A stretch of DNA of 64,000 nt from Psychrobacter alimentarius (GCF_001606025.1 NZ_CP014945.1:1550001-1614000), one strand, 5' to 3'. Counted from the stretch's first letter, positions 43,256-54,641 are shown. Notes: generated by a model not told the origin, from the sequence alone. Program-made: numbers and translations.

Positions 43256-46200
43256 ATGTTTACCATCATTCAGTCGCACCGTACCGAAAAACTCGTTGAT
43301 CAATTGCTTGTACAATATCAGTCAAAGAACCAATCTGTGTTCGAGCCTTTTATTGTCATTGTACCCTCAATGGTATTGGGTGACTGGTTGGATAAGACGA
43401 TTGCCAGTCGTGCTGGCATCAGTACGTTGGTGCGTACCAAGTTTTGGGGTCAGTATCAGTGGACGCTGATGCAGGACGTGCTAACGCGTCACAATGCCTA
43501 TTTGTTAGAAAATAATCCTGAGGCGGTCGTTTTAAATGTGCCTGAAGTGGCTGTATTATCGCCGACAGTCATGCAGTGGCGACTGTTTGGATATCTCACC
43601 TACTATCAAGCGTCGATTGTCAAAAGTGAGACACATCCCGTTCACCCCTTACTGGCGTCTTTGATTGATGAGCCACAAGAAAGCGTGAAGCAAGACGCTG
43701 TACAACAAGACAAAGCACAACAAGATGCGCGTATTTGGCAGCTGGCAAGTGATTTGGCTAGAGTATTTAACCGCTACTTAACCCATCGTGAGGATTGGCT
43801 GGCATTATGGTCACACAATAAGCCACTCAACGTAGATGCACTGATAGCAGATAAAGACGCGTTGTCATTGCGCTTTGATAAGTATGCACGCGGTACGCCT
43901 GAATGGTTGGTGGAACATTATGTAGAGCTGGAAGTTGCGCAACGATTCTTATGGTCGCAGTTGTTTGCCGATGTTCATCAGCACCGTGTGACCATTGAGG
44001 ACAACTTTTGGTCAGCTTTGAAGCACAATCAGGCAAATGAGCGGGGTCAATTGCCCAAGGTATTGCGTATCTTTACCATTCAGCAATTGCCTCAGACTGA
44101 GCTTGATTTTTTGCAGCGCTTATCGCAATACATGGACATCACATTACTGCACTATAATCCCTCAAAGCTGTTTTGGGCAGATATTGTCGATAAGTCATGG
44201 CTACAGCGTCAACAGATCATCAATCCTGAAAGCGTGTTTTTGCGTGATTATGGTCACAGTTTGCTGTCGCGTTTGGGAAAACAATCTCGCGATACTTTTG
44301 CTATGCTTGCCAACCTATCAGGTAATGAGCAGTACCAAGAGGCGCTTGTAGAGTGGCAAGACAATTTTGATGACGGGTTTAGTGATGAGACTGGTCAAGG
44401 TGTTGATGATAATACCTATCAGCGGGCGCAAAATAGCCCAAGCTTATTGCGACGTTTGCAAAACGATGTGTTGATGCTGGATGAGCAATCGACACAACAA
44501 GCAACAGCGGCAAAAGTTTCAGAAGCGGTCAGTCAACAAATCGAGTTAGGTTTTGAGCAAGAAGCGTCAGATACGCCTTGGTACGACGATGAAGTGCTAG
44601 AAAATAAGCGCTTTGAAAAAGAGCGTTTTTGGGCGATATCGTCACAAGATAATAGCCTAAGCATTCATTCGTGTCATAATTTACAGCGTCAACTTGAAGT
44701 ACTGCGTATCATGATTGGGCGCTGGCTCAATGAACCTGTTAAACCTAATCAGAAAAAACGCCATATATCAGATATTGTGGTTTTGTTACCTGATGTTGAG
44801 CGTCATCATGCACTCATTGGTTCTATTTTTGTCAATGGTAAAGGCCAAGATGGTTTGACCCTGCCTGCAAAAGTAACAGGGGTGGTCGATACTGATATTC
44901 GTCAGCTATGGGAAGCCATCATTGGGTTTTACAAATTATTAGGCAGTCATAGCGCCCGTTTTGAAGCAGCCGAGGTCTTAGACTGGCTAATGTTGCCTCC
45001 TTTATTTGAAAGCTTTGGCCTGACTCATGAACAAATGAGCCGTGGTTGCGATTTGTTGGTAGAGGCGGGCTTTATCCGCGGGTTTGATGAGCGACATCTC
45101 AAGCAAACCTTAGACGTTAATGACTACGATTATCGCTTTAGTTTTGCCCAAGCGTTAGACAGATTGGCCTTAGGATTAGTGATGCCAGAGGCCAGTTTGA
45201 GTGATTGTTTGTATCCTTTGCATGAGGATGACTGGGCAAGCACTGCAATGCCTGAGATGAGTTTGCCATTACCACAGGTGAGCCTAGATGATGCGATGAT
45301 TGTTGAAGCGCTCAGCCGTATTTATGTAGGTTTGGTTGAACGACGTGATGATCATACCCAAAGAATGAAAGCGGAAGATTGGCTGGATCAGATCGAGACG
45401 CAAGTGATCCATCGTTACTTTGGCGATGTCGATCAAACTCGTACAATGCGCGCCATATACAATGCCATGAACGGCTTTAAATCAAGTTTGCGCGCCAACC
45501 GTCATTATAGACAGTACTCTAGCGGTGATAGCGCCAACAAAGAAGTTGAACACAGGCTGGCAGGCGTTGAGCAGTTACCATTAAAACTGAGCTTTATGCT
45601 AGATAGTATCGAAGACGAGCTAGAAAGTCAGCAAGTCAGTGCCGAGCCAACGGGTGTGATTACTTTTGGTCGATTTGGTGCCCTGAGAAACGTGCCTTTT
45701 GAATTGGTGGTGATGCTTAACATGGATCTCTCTGAGTTTCCGGCGCGTGACCGTGATAACCGATATGATTTGATCAAAGCCACCAATGCCCGTCGCGGTG
45801 ATAGAGTCAGCGAAGATGATGACAATGGCGCATTTTTGGATGCGTTGCTGTGCGCGCGTAGCGCATGCTGGATATTCTACAATGGTCAAAGCCTGACGGA
45901 TACGCATGAGCACTTGCCAGCCAATCCCGTCAGTGAGTTGCTACAATTCTTACAAGGTGAGGTACAGTGGCAGGTAAACTCGCTTGAAACCTTGCCTGAA
46001 AATATTGATCCGAATACTGAGAGTCTTAAACGTTATTTACCCAAGCTAATTAAACAATGGCTGGTAACTGAGCATCCAGCACTGCCTTTTCATCGCAGTC
46101 TGTTTGAGACAGACGTGGAAAATGATCTCTTTGAGCACGAAAAACAGACCAAGGTATCCGTTAATGATAGTCAGTCCACTGTTGATGCTCAGAGTAATAA

Positions 46201-47785
46201 CGCCGTCACAGTATCTGATGAGCTAGATGCTTTATTAAATAAAGCCATGCGTAAAACCAAATTGGCACAGAAAAAACAATTTCCTCCCGCGCCATTATGG
46301 CAAGCTGTTTTTGATACCTTAAGCGGTAGAACCACTAGCAAGCATGCGCCACTGGTTGGCTTACCCAATAACGCACAATACGAAGCAATCGCTACGATGC
46401 TTGGTCAAGGCGTTGGTCAATTGGGAAAACTAGATGATCACATCTTGTCTGCATTGGCTGATATGTTGGCGCTAGATGGTGCTCCTAATATCAATGACGC
46501 GACCAAAGCGCCTGACTTAACGATGTTTGATAGTATATTTAACATTGGTGAGATAGACATTGAAGGAGGATTGGTCTATCAAGTACGTCACCCTGCCAAA
46601 GCATTTTTACGCACTCAAAAGGTCCATGTGGTGCAAGGTGAAGCAGCGATGGCGCACCAAGAGCCGTTATTTTTGGATAACCTGACGACTTATCAGATCA
46701 AAGAGCATTTGATTCAGTCATTGGTTGCCGATGCAACCGCCTCAAGTGATGGCAATGCAGTTATTGAAAATGCCAACGCCACTATGATGTATCAAAAAAT
46801 GATACCAGCAGGGGTGGCTCGCCAAACCACCATACCCAACCAAAAGCAAAAGCTACAACAGCAATGTATGGAGTTCAAAGAGCAATTGATTGCTAATGGT
46901 TTCGATGATATCGACATGGATAGTAGCTATAGTGAGGTATCAGATAGCAATGGTTTGCAACTGCTTACCCCAACGATAGAAAAACCTATTGAAATCAGAG
47001 ATGTGGCAATGGTTTTAAATGCCAGCAATCATCAATCAGACAGCGGCTCAGACCGTCAGGTAAAAACAGAAGCATGGCGTAAATTACTGCCTGCCTCTAT
47101 TAAAATAAAAGGCTCAGTACCGATATTAGTGCCAATATCAGCACCGTTATCAGTGTCGCCAGATATCCGTAATATAAACGCTCATCAGCAATCAAGCCTG
47201 TCTTATGCTGAGCAATCACCCAAGCAATGGTTAAATATCTTACCTAACTCTGCGAGTCCCAGACACTTACTCAAGTTTTGGTTGTCACATTTGTATTGGC
47301 AAGTTGCCAGACGCACCACCGCTCAGCAGGTGGTATTAAATGATGGCGTCAGCATTTGGCGTTTTAATAAAGCCAGCTCGCAAGTGGATGCTTATAAAAA
47401 CTCGATGACATTTAAACTAAGCCCTATTGTGTATGAAGATGCTGTCATTGAGCTGATTAAGTGGGCGATTTTTGGCAATCTATCAGGTCAAGTACCGATG
47501 ACGTTGCTGCCGGAGTATGCACTCAGTTACCTTGGTAAATGCGCAAAAGCTGAAGAAAGCGAGAGTACAACTGAACGCTATTGGCCAAAACGATCAGATT
47601 TTTCCGACTGGTTAAGACCCAGTTATTATTCAGACGCGGTATACGATACTTGCGCGCAACATGCCATTTGGCAATACATATTGCGTGATCAAGATGCTTT
47701 TAGAGCGCTATCAAGGGCGTTGACCACCTTGGCGCAACCACTGTATGAGCCGATGTTTACGGCACTAAGCGGGCTAGATAATTAG
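43256..47785 (+). CDS. recC: Exodeoxyribonuclease V subunit RecC
   Basis: The non-catalytic RecC subunit holding RecB and RecD together and reading Chi. I use the ATG at 43256, which gives the expected start MFTIIQSHRTEKLVDQLL; upstream codons are not RecC-like. Further landmarks are FEPFIVIVPSMVLGDWLDK, NSLSIHSCHNLQRQLEVL, DIVVLLPDVERHHALI, GVITFGRFGALRNVPFELVV and LNMDLSEFPARDRDNRYDL. At 1509 residues it is about a third longer than the Escherichia coli protein (1122), with extra linkers near residues 390-440, 960-1010 and 1160-1290. It is the first gene of recC-recB-recD. Confidence 0.94.
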   Translation: MFTIIQSHRTEKLVDQLLVQYQSKNQSVFEPFIVIVPSMVLGDWLDKTIASRAGISTLVRTKFWGQYQWTLMQDVLTRHNAYLLENNPEAVVLNVPEVAVLSPTVMQWRLFGYLTYYQASIVKSETHPVHPLLASLIDEPQESVKQDAVQQDKAQQDARIWQLASDLARVFNRYLTHREDWLALWSHNKPLNVDALIADKDALSLRFDKYARGTPEWLVEHYVELEVAQRFLWSQLFADVHQHRVTIEDNFWSALKHNQANERGQLPKVLRIFTIQQLPQTELDFLQRLSQYMDITLLHYNPSKLFWADIVDKSWLQRQQIINPESVFLRDYGHSLLSRLGKQSRDTFAMLANLSGNEQYQEALVEWQDNFDDGFSDETGQGVDDNTYQRAQNSPSLLRRLQNDVLMLDEQSTQQATAAKVSEAVSQQIELGFEQEASDTPWYDDEVLENKRFEKERFWAISSQDNSLSIHSCHNLQRQLEVLRIMIGRWLNEPVKPNQKKRHISDIVVLLPDVERHHALIGSIFVNGKGQDGLTLPAKVTGVVDTDIRQLWEAIIGFYKLLGSHSARFEAAEVLDWLMLPPLFESFGLTHEQMSRGCDLLVEAGFIRGFDERHLKQTLDVNDYDYRFSFAQALDRLALGLVMPEASLSDCLYPLHEDDWASTAMPEMSLPLPQVSLDDAMIVEALSRIYVGLVERRDDHTQRMKAEDWLDQIETQVIHRYFGDVDQTRTMRAIYNAMNGFKSSLRANRHYRQYSSGDSANKEVEHRLAGVEQLPLKLSFMLDSIEDELESQQVSAEPTGVITFGRFGALRNVPFELVVMLNMDLSEFPARDRDNRYDLIKATNARRGDRVSEDDDNGAFLDALLCARSACWIFYNGQSLTDTHEHLPANPVSELLQFLQGEVQWQVNSLETLPENIDPNTESLKRYLPKLIKQWLVTEHPALPFHRSLFETDVENDLFEHEKQTKVSVNDSQSTVDAQSNNAVTVSDELDALLNKAMRKTKLAQKKQFPPAPLWQAVFDTLSGRTTSKHAPLVGLPNNAQYEAIATMLGQGVGQLGKLDDHILSALADMLALDGAPNINDATKAPDLTMFDSIFNIGEIDIEGGLVYQVRHPAKAFLRTQKVHVVQGEAAMAHQEPLFLDNLTTYQIKEHLIQSLVADATASSDGNAVIENANATMMYQKMIPAGVARQTTIPNQKQKLQQQCMEFKEQLIANGFDDIDMDSSYSEVSDSNGLQLLTPTIEKPIEIRDVAMVLNASNHQSDSGSDRQVKTEAWRKLLPASIKIKGSVPILVPISAPLSVSPDIRNINAHQQSSLSYAEQSPKQWLNILPNSASPRHLLKFWLSHLYWQVARRTTAQQVVLNDGVSIWRFNKASSQVDAYKNSMTFKLSPIVYEDAVIELIKWAIFGNLSGQVPMTLLPEYALSYLGKCAKAEESESTTERYWPKRSDFSDWLRPSYYSDAVYDTCAQHAIWQYILRDQDAFRALSRALTTLAQPLYEPMFTALSGLDN

Positions 47786-47874
47786 TAGGATGGCTAACGC
47801 CTAGTTTCTTTCACTTAGTTCTTTGACCTCATAGATTTTGACCTTGTAGATAATAATGAAAAGTATCCGCCTAT

Positions 47875-50800
47875 ATGACAGACTTTAGTGACACAACTGA
47901 TATCTCTACGCAACCGCATTTATTTGATGAGTATTCAAGTGAATGTGATGATTTGACTGCGATGGCTGAGCCTAAAGCAGATGTGACACCAGCAGTGGCC
48001 GTTGAATTAACGGGTAAGCATCTTATCGAAGCCTCAGCAGGGACTGGCAAGACGTGGACGCTAACTGGTATTGTGCTGCGTCTCCTGATTGAAGCACGGC
48101 GCGCGCCAGAGCAAATCATTGCCACGACTTTTACGCGAGCGGCTGCAGCAGAGATGCGTCAGCGTATCCACGACCGTTTGGTAGATTTTTATCAGCTACT
48201 ACAATGGGTTAATAATCTAAGTGCTGACACCAAGAACAGAACTATGTTATATCCCGATGTATTGCAGATAATGCCTGACAGTAATGAGGATAAACCAGCA
48301 GGTAATGATTTAAGTATCGATTCAAACACTCAGACAGATATTGATGCATTCAATCAAGATATTGAGCAAGACCAGCAAGTTGTAACTGAAAAGCGTATCC
48401 AAGCAAAAGAAACGCGTGACAATTGGTTGATAGAGCAAGCCGAATATGTACGCTTAGATAACATCATGCAAGATCCTATTAATTTACATTTAGTGAGTTA
48501 TTTATTAGATCATGTGTATAGCTACCCGATGGCAGAAGCGCTGCGACGTACCGCACTGGTATTAACCACATTGGACAAGCTCTTCGTCGGTACGCTAGAT
48601 AGCTTGGCGCAAAAATGGTTGACCGAATACAGTAGCGAAACTGGTCATCAGCAAGGCATGTCTATTATCGAAGACAGTAGCATTGAGCAAGTGACCGACA
48701 GCATCATTCATGATGAGCTGCGCCAATTTCAAAGCCGCTTGTATCATGAGCAGCCTAAGCTGTATGCGCTGATGGATCAGCAGGGAAAGCTGACTGCAGT
48801 GAGCGATCATAAAAAGTATGTTTCTCGTTCGCTTAACTTTATTTCTGCACCGATTGATGAGATAAAACTTGAACAAGGTTTTGACTTTAATGCATATGAA
48901 CAGCTCATTGCTGAGTTTGCACAGTTAGATTTGGCCGATATTCAGCCTTATTTGAATCCTGATTATAGAAAGTCGCAAGGATTTCGTGGTGGTTCTAATT
49001 TAACCAAGCAGTTTGATGCCCTCATTGATGTACATCAGAAAATAGCAAAATATCAGTTAGCATTTAACAGTTATTTAAATGAGAGCGAACGTAAGATTTT
49101 GACCTCATTACAGGATGCCAGATATCCAGATGAAGACGGTAAAATTAAGAACTTCAATAAAAATAAAGAGAAAGAACATCAGACGCTTTTTGAGTTAGAA
49201 ACCATCAGCAGGTTAATGGCTCTTTTAGACATGGTTGAAGGATTGAATCAGCATATTGTCCTGATACTAGCCAATCTCAACCGTCACATTGTACTTGCCG
49301 TGCGTGATAGGCTGCCAGTGATTTTAGAAGAGCGCGGCGAGACGACCTTTAGCCTGCAAATGGTGCGTTTAAACCAAGCATTGACAGGGCGACAAGGCAA
49401 CAAGCTGGCGCGTTATATTCGTCATCATTATCCAGTGGCACTGATCGATGAATCGCAAGACATCAATGGTGAACAAGCCATTATGATTGAAAGCATTTAT
49501 TTGCCAAAAAACAAGCGAACACAAGAGGGAAAAGACAAACTATCAGGCTCTAATAAAACCAATCGCGAGTTTTTGCTATTGGTGGGTGATCCAAAGCAAG
49601 CCATTTATGGGTTTCGTGGTGGCGATGTGGCCAACTATAACTACATGAAAGCCCAGTTTGATACCAGCAGTCGTTGGACGCTTGATACCAATCGCCGCTC
49701 AAATTCAGGTGTGATTCATGCACTGAACTGCTGGTTTGGTATGCCAATCGTAACAACTGATAATAATAAGTTATCGCAGCTGGGCAGCGACATTTATTAC
49801 CAGCATATGAAAGCATCACGACCTGAAAGTCAGCTGTCTTGGTTTAGTAACCAAGACAGGATAAATAGCGACTTGGTGACTGAGGTGCTCTCTGCTCAGC
49901 CAGTGAGCGTATTGCATTTGCCTAGTGATAAAGACGTAGAGCTTGAGTATGATGAGCATGAAATCACCGCGCGTCATATTGCCACTTTGCTCAGCAGTAA
50001 TCAGACACTAAAAGGCAAGGCCATCCAGCCTAGTGATATTGGTGTGCTGGCACGTGCCAAAAAAGACTTAAAGCGGGTTGAAGACGAATTGGTGAAACTG
50101 GGTGTACCGACTTTGACCACCAGTGATGTCAGTATTTTTGAGACCATCATGGCAGAAGACGTGGCAGCACTGCTCAGCGCCATGCTATATCCGTACCGCC
50201 ATGACATGATCAATCGGGTCTTGACCAGTCATCTCTATGGTCTTAGCATCAAAGACGTCAAAGCTATGATGACGGATCATGAGTCAGGTATGGTCGAGGC
50301 CAGCAGTACAACACATACTCACTCAAAAGATGCGTCAACGACTGATCACAAAAAAAGCTATCAAGACTTTATTACCTATTTAAAAGAAGGGACACAGCGT
50401 TGGCAGCATTTTGGCATATTGTCGGCGCTACATTACTTATTGGATAAAAGCCCCGTGCAGCCACAAGGCGTTTGGCAATCTCTGGCTGCTCACGCCGAAG
50501 GAGATCGGCATATCATGGATCTGCGCCATTTAATGGATGTGTTGGCGCAGTATGGCACAGGTATGGGCGAGCACGAACTGCTGGCTTGGTTCAGACAGCA
50601 CATAGATGCAGCGCCCAATAGCGATTGGGCCAAGCAGTACCCGCTACCGACAGAGTCTGGTGTGCAGCTTATGACCATTCACAAATCAAAGGGACTTGAG
50701 TTCCCGATTGTCTATGTACTGGGTATGGGTGATGCCAGTAGAAAGTCAGGTAATAATGAGAAGTCTGGTCTTTATTTATACAATGCCGCACAAGCTCCTT

Positions 50801-52347
50801 CCGCATTAGTGCAGCAATCACTACAAAATCAATTGATAGGCAATCAGCGCCGCTTCTCACCACTGCAAAGCTCTGCCACCACCGATGGTTACTATACCGA
50901 TCTTGAAACGCAAGAGGATTTCGATGAGCTACGCCGTCTTGGTTATGTAGCATTTACTCGCGCCAGTGAGCAACTCTATATAGTGCTGCAAGAACCGAAA
51001 AAAAATGTAAACGCTCACTTAAAACCCGTGCTTTATTGGTTTGATACGCCAGAAGCGAACTTTGAATTGCCTGATCGGTTAAAAGGTACAATAGGCATGA
51101 TCAGAGGGCATAAGGTCAATGAGTTCCATAATGACAGCTTTGCGAAACATGCCAACCCAGCAGGCTTGGATGATGCAACCCAGCTTACTACAATTAAACC
51201 CATGACAGAGTCTATTGAGTACGATTCTTTTTCAGAGGTCATGAAAACCAACTACTTTTATGGCTGGGCCAAGACCAGTTTTACCGCGCTCGCCCGTCAG
51301 TTGGATGAATCCACCCAAGCGATGGCGATAGTGGATGAGCGTATTGATGATGCAATAGATATTGACATGAGAAACGCATCCGCTCCAGCTGAGCCATTAT
51401 CCAATAGCAGTGAGCCTGTTACAGAAGCCAATGAATCAAAGCTTAAGATGGAAGATGATATCCGCTTTACCTTTGTTAAAGGGGCGAATGCAGGTACGTT
51501 TTTGCATGAGATATTTGAAAAAATTGATTTTACCAATAAATCGCAGTGGTCTGGGGTGATTGATAGAGCGGTAAGTAGCTATCAGTTGCCGCTGGTCTAT
51601 AGCAGTGCCGAGCAGCAAAGCCGTCGATTACAAGGGCAAGAGGGCAAAGCAGCTGGCCTCATTGAACCTGATTCGATAGATACGACGAAGCATGACGCAT
51701 TGATCAGTTGGATTGAAGAAGTAATACATGCGCCGTTATTGGCATCCAACCAACCTTTACGTTCTCTTAGCGTCAGTCAGCGATTTGCTGAATTAGAGTT
51801 CAATATGGGTTTGTCAGAACGTTTTAAGGCACAGGATATGAATAAGCTGTTTCAGCAGCATCTGCCTAATGACACAGACAAACACGTTAGCCTTGTTGCG
51901 CAAAACACAACGCATTTGTATCGTTATTTACGCGGCGAAATTGACTTGGTATATGAGCATGCTGGCAGGTATTATGTGGTCGATTATAAAAGTAATTTTT
52001 TAGGAAATAGCCTAAGTGATTATGACAAAAATACGCTCAAGCACGCCATGTCCAAAGCAGGGTACTGGCTACAAGCAGCCATTTATCAAGTAGCATTGCA
52101 TCGGTTTCTTTCCATAAGAATTCAGGACTATGCAGGTAATGAAGAGAAATATCTAGGCCCTGTAGAGTATGTATTTTTACGAGGCGTATATGGTTCACAT
52201 ACCGATGCAATCGATAATGTATCACCCAATACGAGCGAACCTGCTGGCAGCGTACCACCTAATGAGCGCTATGGATTGGTAACTTGGGATATTCCAATTG
52301 ATTTTATTAAAGGGTTAAACGCGTTATTTGGTACGCCTGACTCGTAA
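47875..52347 (+). CDS. recB: Exodeoxyribonuclease V subunit RecB
   Basis: The 3'-5' helicase and sole nuclease subunit of RecBCD. Walker A is EASAGTGKTWTL at residues 52-63; other helicase motifs are ATTFTRAAAAEMRQRI, IDESQDIN, GDPKQAIYGFRGGD, LMTIHKSKGLEFPIVYV and GYVAFTRASEQLYIVLQ. The nuclease site is intact: GEIDLVY with Asp1357 and DYKSNFLG with Asp1370 and Lys1372. It has 1490 residues against 1180 in Escherichia coli, with polar inserts after motif I (about 110-180) and before the nuclease domain (about 1160-1200). It follows recC by 89 bases. Confidence 0.96.
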   Translation: MTDFSDTTDISTQPHLFDEYSSECDDLTAMAEPKADVTPAVAVELTGKHLIEASAGTGKTWTLTGIVLRLLIEARRAPEQIIATTFTRAAAAEMRQRIHDRLVDFYQLLQWVNNLSADTKNRTMLYPDVLQIMPDSNEDKPAGNDLSIDSNTQTDIDAFNQDIEQDQQVVTEKRIQAKETRDNWLIEQAEYVRLDNIMQDPINLHLVSYLLDHVYSYPMAEALRRTALVLTTLDKLFVGTLDSLAQKWLTEYSSETGHQQGMSIIEDSSIEQVTDSIIHDELRQFQSRLYHEQPKLYALMDQQGKLTAVSDHKKYVSRSLNFISAPIDEIKLEQGFDFNAYEQLIAEFAQLDLADIQPYLNPDYRKSQGFRGGSNLTKQFDALIDVHQKIAKYQLAFNSYLNESERKILTSLQDARYPDEDGKIKNFNKNKEKEHQTLFELETISRLMALLDMVEGLNQHIVLILANLNRHIVLAVRDRLPVILEERGETTFSLQMVRLNQALTGRQGNKLARYIRHHYPVALIDESQDINGEQAIMIESIYLPKNKRTQEGKDKLSGSNKTNREFLLLVGDPKQAIYGFRGGDVANYNYMKAQFDTSSRWTLDTNRRSNSGVIHALNCWFGMPIVTTDNNKLSQLGSDIYYQHMKASRPESQLSWFSNQDRINSDLVTEVLSAQPVSVLHLPSDKDVELEYDEHEITARHIATLLSSNQTLKGKAIQPSDIGVLARAKKDLKRVEDELVKLGVPTLTTSDVSIFETIMAEDVAALLSAMLYPYRHDMINRVLTSHLYGLSIKDVKAMMTDHESGMVEASSTTHTHSKDASTTDHKKSYQDFITYLKEGTQRWQHFGILSALHYLLDKSPVQPQGVWQSLAAHAEGDRHIMDLRHLMDVLAQYGTGMGEHELLAWFRQHIDAAPNSDWAKQYPLPTESGVQLMTIHKSKGLEFPIVYVLGMGDASRKSGNNEKSGLYLYNAAQAPSALVQQSLQNQLIGNQRRFSPLQSSATTDGYYTDLETQEDFDELRRLGYVAFTRASEQLYIVLQEPKKNVNAHLKPVLYWFDTPEANFELPDRLKGTIGMIRGHKVNEFHNDSFAKHANPAGLDDATQLTTIKPMTESIEYDSFSEVMKTNYFYGWAKTSFTALARQLDESTQAMAIVDERIDDAIDIDMRNASAPAEPLSNSSEPVTEANESKLKMEDDIRFTFVKGANAGTFLHEIFEKIDFTNKSQWSGVIDRAVSSYQLPLVYSSAEQQSRRLQGQEGKAAGLIEPDSIDTTKHDALISWIEEVIHAPLLASNQPLRSLSVSQRFAELEFNMGLSERFKAQDMNKLFQQHLPNDTDKHVSLVAQNTTHLYRYLRGEIDLVYEHAGRYYVVDYKSNFLGNSLSDYDKNTLKHAMSKAGYWLQAAIYQVALHRFLSIRIQDYAGNEEKYLGPVEYVFLRGVYGSHTDAIDNVSPNTSEPAGSVPPNERYGLVTWDIPIDFIKGLNALFGTPDS

Positions 52348-52419
52348 GTACTAAATACATATCAGCTATCCAAAAAATATCCTATCGATTCAGCAGATCA
52401 ATATAGAGACAAGCATACT

Positions 52420-54606
52420 ATGAGTAATAATAACAATAAAAGTAAGGCAGCGATTGGGGTAAAAGAAAGCTGGGCCAGTAACCTCAGTGACTACATTCTA
52501 TTACGCCGTCAGCAAACGCATTTAGCGTATAGTGCAACAGATTCAAAAGCAAATACTGATAGCAATCAATTCGATAAAACAGAAGACAGTATGCTATTCA
52601 CTGCTTTTTTTGTGATGTTAGCGACCCATTTAGAAGAGGGGCACACAGTACTAACTATTGAGGAAGCTGAGGATGAAGTACCGTTGCAAGGCCAGATCAA
52701 TCACGAATTCGTTGCGCTATATGGGTGGCAAAAAGCGTTGTTAGCAATGCTCGCAACGCCAATCTTCGCTCTGATAGACACCCAAATCAGTACACAAATG
52801 GAAGAGGATTCGACAGCTGAAATATCACTATTTACCTTGCTAGATACTTTATTTACCAAGGAAAGTCAGCTTTGGGTGCAGCTTGCCCTAAGTAATCCTG
52901 AAAAAGAGATGCTGAACAAGCGCTTTACTACGATTGCCAGCTTATATCGACTACTAAAAAATACAGATTTAGATTTTTTCATGGAATTGGTCACTCAGCA
53001 TACTTTATTCGCAGACGTGGGCGCTGACATCACAAAACAAAATAGCCTAAGCAACAACAAACCCATTATTTATAAAAAAATTGAGCATGAAAAAACATCA
53101 GCAGTATCCATCACTTTTTGGCTGCATCGCTCTTGGCAAGCGGAGTTCAACTTAGCAAAACACATCAGTACTATTTTAGAACAACCCATAACACCTCTAG
53201 CGTTATCCATACCCAAAAACCTGAACGAGCAACAAACAAAAGCCATCAATGTGGCCAACAACAATGCGTTTAGTATCATCACTGGGGGTCCAGGCACAGG
53301 CAAAACCTATACGGTCGCCCAGCTCGTTATTGCGTTACAACAGGCCACAGAGAGTAGGGATGAGCAGCAAGAGAGCATTAGATTCAGTACAGATAGTGCA
53401 AGCCTAGCGCTCGCAGCACCGACTGGTAAAGCAGCACAGCGAATGCAAGAGTCTTTGCAAGCGGCTCTAGATACATCAGAAGTGAAAATGCAATTACAAG
53501 AAGCCAAAACCATCCATCGTTTGCTAGGCATCGGTAGAACGGGTAGACCGCGTTATGATGCCAGTAATCCTTTGGGTGAGGACATCATTATTGTTGATGA
53601 AGCCTCAATGCTGGGTGTTGAATTGGCCAATTATCTTGTCAGCGCCGTAAAGCCGGGTGCAAGGCTGATACTGTTAGGAGATGCCAACCAGCTAGCAGCG
53701 GTAGATGCAGGAGCAGTACTGGCTGATTTGTGTCATATTCCGATATTACAATCCATTCATGCTGAGCTACTCGAAAGCCGCCGTTTTAGCGCAGAATCAG
53801 GTATTGGTAAACTTGCAAATCAAATCAATCAAACAGAAGTAGACACTCAAAAAATTTGGCAGTTATTAAAACAAGACGACGCATTGAGCTTCCAATACGT
53901 AAACACCCTGCAAATAGATGAGAGTAATGATAATAAGATAAAAAATAGCCTAAGTAGAAATAAAAATATTTCAAGAATGACAGAAAATTACCATCCCTAT
54001 ATAGCCAAAATTAAAGGTCTACTAGAAAATCCAATGAAAAAATCCATGCCAGAATCGGTAAATGCGACAGTTACAGCGCTGATAGAGGTGTTTAATCAAT
54101 TTAGAATTTTAAGCGCGGGTCATAATGGTGAATGGGGTGATCACTATATCAATAATTACCTCACACAATGGCATCTTGCTGAACTCAAACTACCACTAGG
54201 TCAGAATACATGGTTCCATGGTCGCCCTGTTATGGTTTTACAAAATAACTATGAGTTAGGATTGTTTAATGGCGATATTGGTTTTTGTTTGCAGACAGGA
54301 GATGAGAGAAGTCGATTAGAAGTGTTTTTTGAGAATAAAGCACAAGGTATCGCTGTTAATCTACTGAATGAAGAAGTGATTGCGACCGCATATGCGATGA
54401 CCATTCATAAGTCACAGGGATCTGAGTTTGATCATGTTGCTATTACTTTTGACAATAGTCATGCCAGACTGCTCAGCAAAGAGCTTATTTATACAGCGGT
54501 GACACGGGCTAAAAAACAAGTGACCATCTATAGTACAAAATATGCGTTTGAAAAAGCAGTTCAAACCCCAACTGAGCGTCATACTGGTTTAGGACTACAA
54601 TTTTAG
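52420..54606 (+). CDS. recD: Exodeoxyribonuclease V subunit RecD
   Basis: The fast 5'-3' helicase subunit of RecBCD, 728 residues. Walker A is GGPGTGKTYTV (residues 289-299); further motifs are LAAPTGKAAQRM, AKTIHRLLGIG, IIVDEASMLGVELANYLVS, LLGDANQLAAVDAGAVLADL, and the C-terminal AYAMTIHKSQGSEFDHVA and IYTAVTRAKKQV. The N-terminal 200 residues are the RecB-contacting domain. It starts 72 bases after recB and ends at a strong terminator. Confidence 0.96.
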   Translation: MSNNNNKSKAAIGVKESWASNLSDYILLRRQQTHLAYSATDSKANTDSNQFDKTEDSMLFTAFFVMLATHLEEGHTVLTIEEAEDEVPLQGQINHEFVALYGWQKALLAMLATPIFALIDTQISTQMEEDSTAEISLFTLLDTLFTKESQLWVQLALSNPEKEMLNKRFTTIASLYRLLKNTDLDFFMELVTQHTLFADVGADITKQNSLSNNKPIIYKKIEHEKTSAVSITFWLHRSWQAEFNLAKHISTILEQPITPLALSIPKNLNEQQTKAINVANNNAFSIITGGPGTGKTYTVAQLVIALQQATESRDEQQESIRFSTDSASLALAAPTGKAAQRMQESLQAALDTSEVKMQLQEAKTIHRLLGIGRTGRPRYDASNPLGEDIIIVDEASMLGVELANYLVSAVKPGARLILLGDANQLAAVDAGAVLADLCHIPILQSIHAELLESRRFSAESGIGKLANQINQTEVDTQKIWQLLKQDDALSFQYVNTLQIDESNDNKIKNSLSRNKNISRMTENYHPYIAKIKGLLENPMKKSMPESVNATVTALIEVFNQFRILSAGHNGEWGDHYINNYLTQWHLAELKLPLGQNTWFHGRPVMVLQNNYELGLFNGDIGFCLQTGDERSRLEVFFENKAQGIAVNLLNEEVIATAYAMTIHKSQGSEFDHVAITFDNSHARLLSKELIYTAVTRAKKQVTIYSTKYAFEKAVQTPTERHTGLGLQF

Positions 54607-54641
54607 TCATTATCCTTAGCCATACTTGTGCTTCAGCTAAT

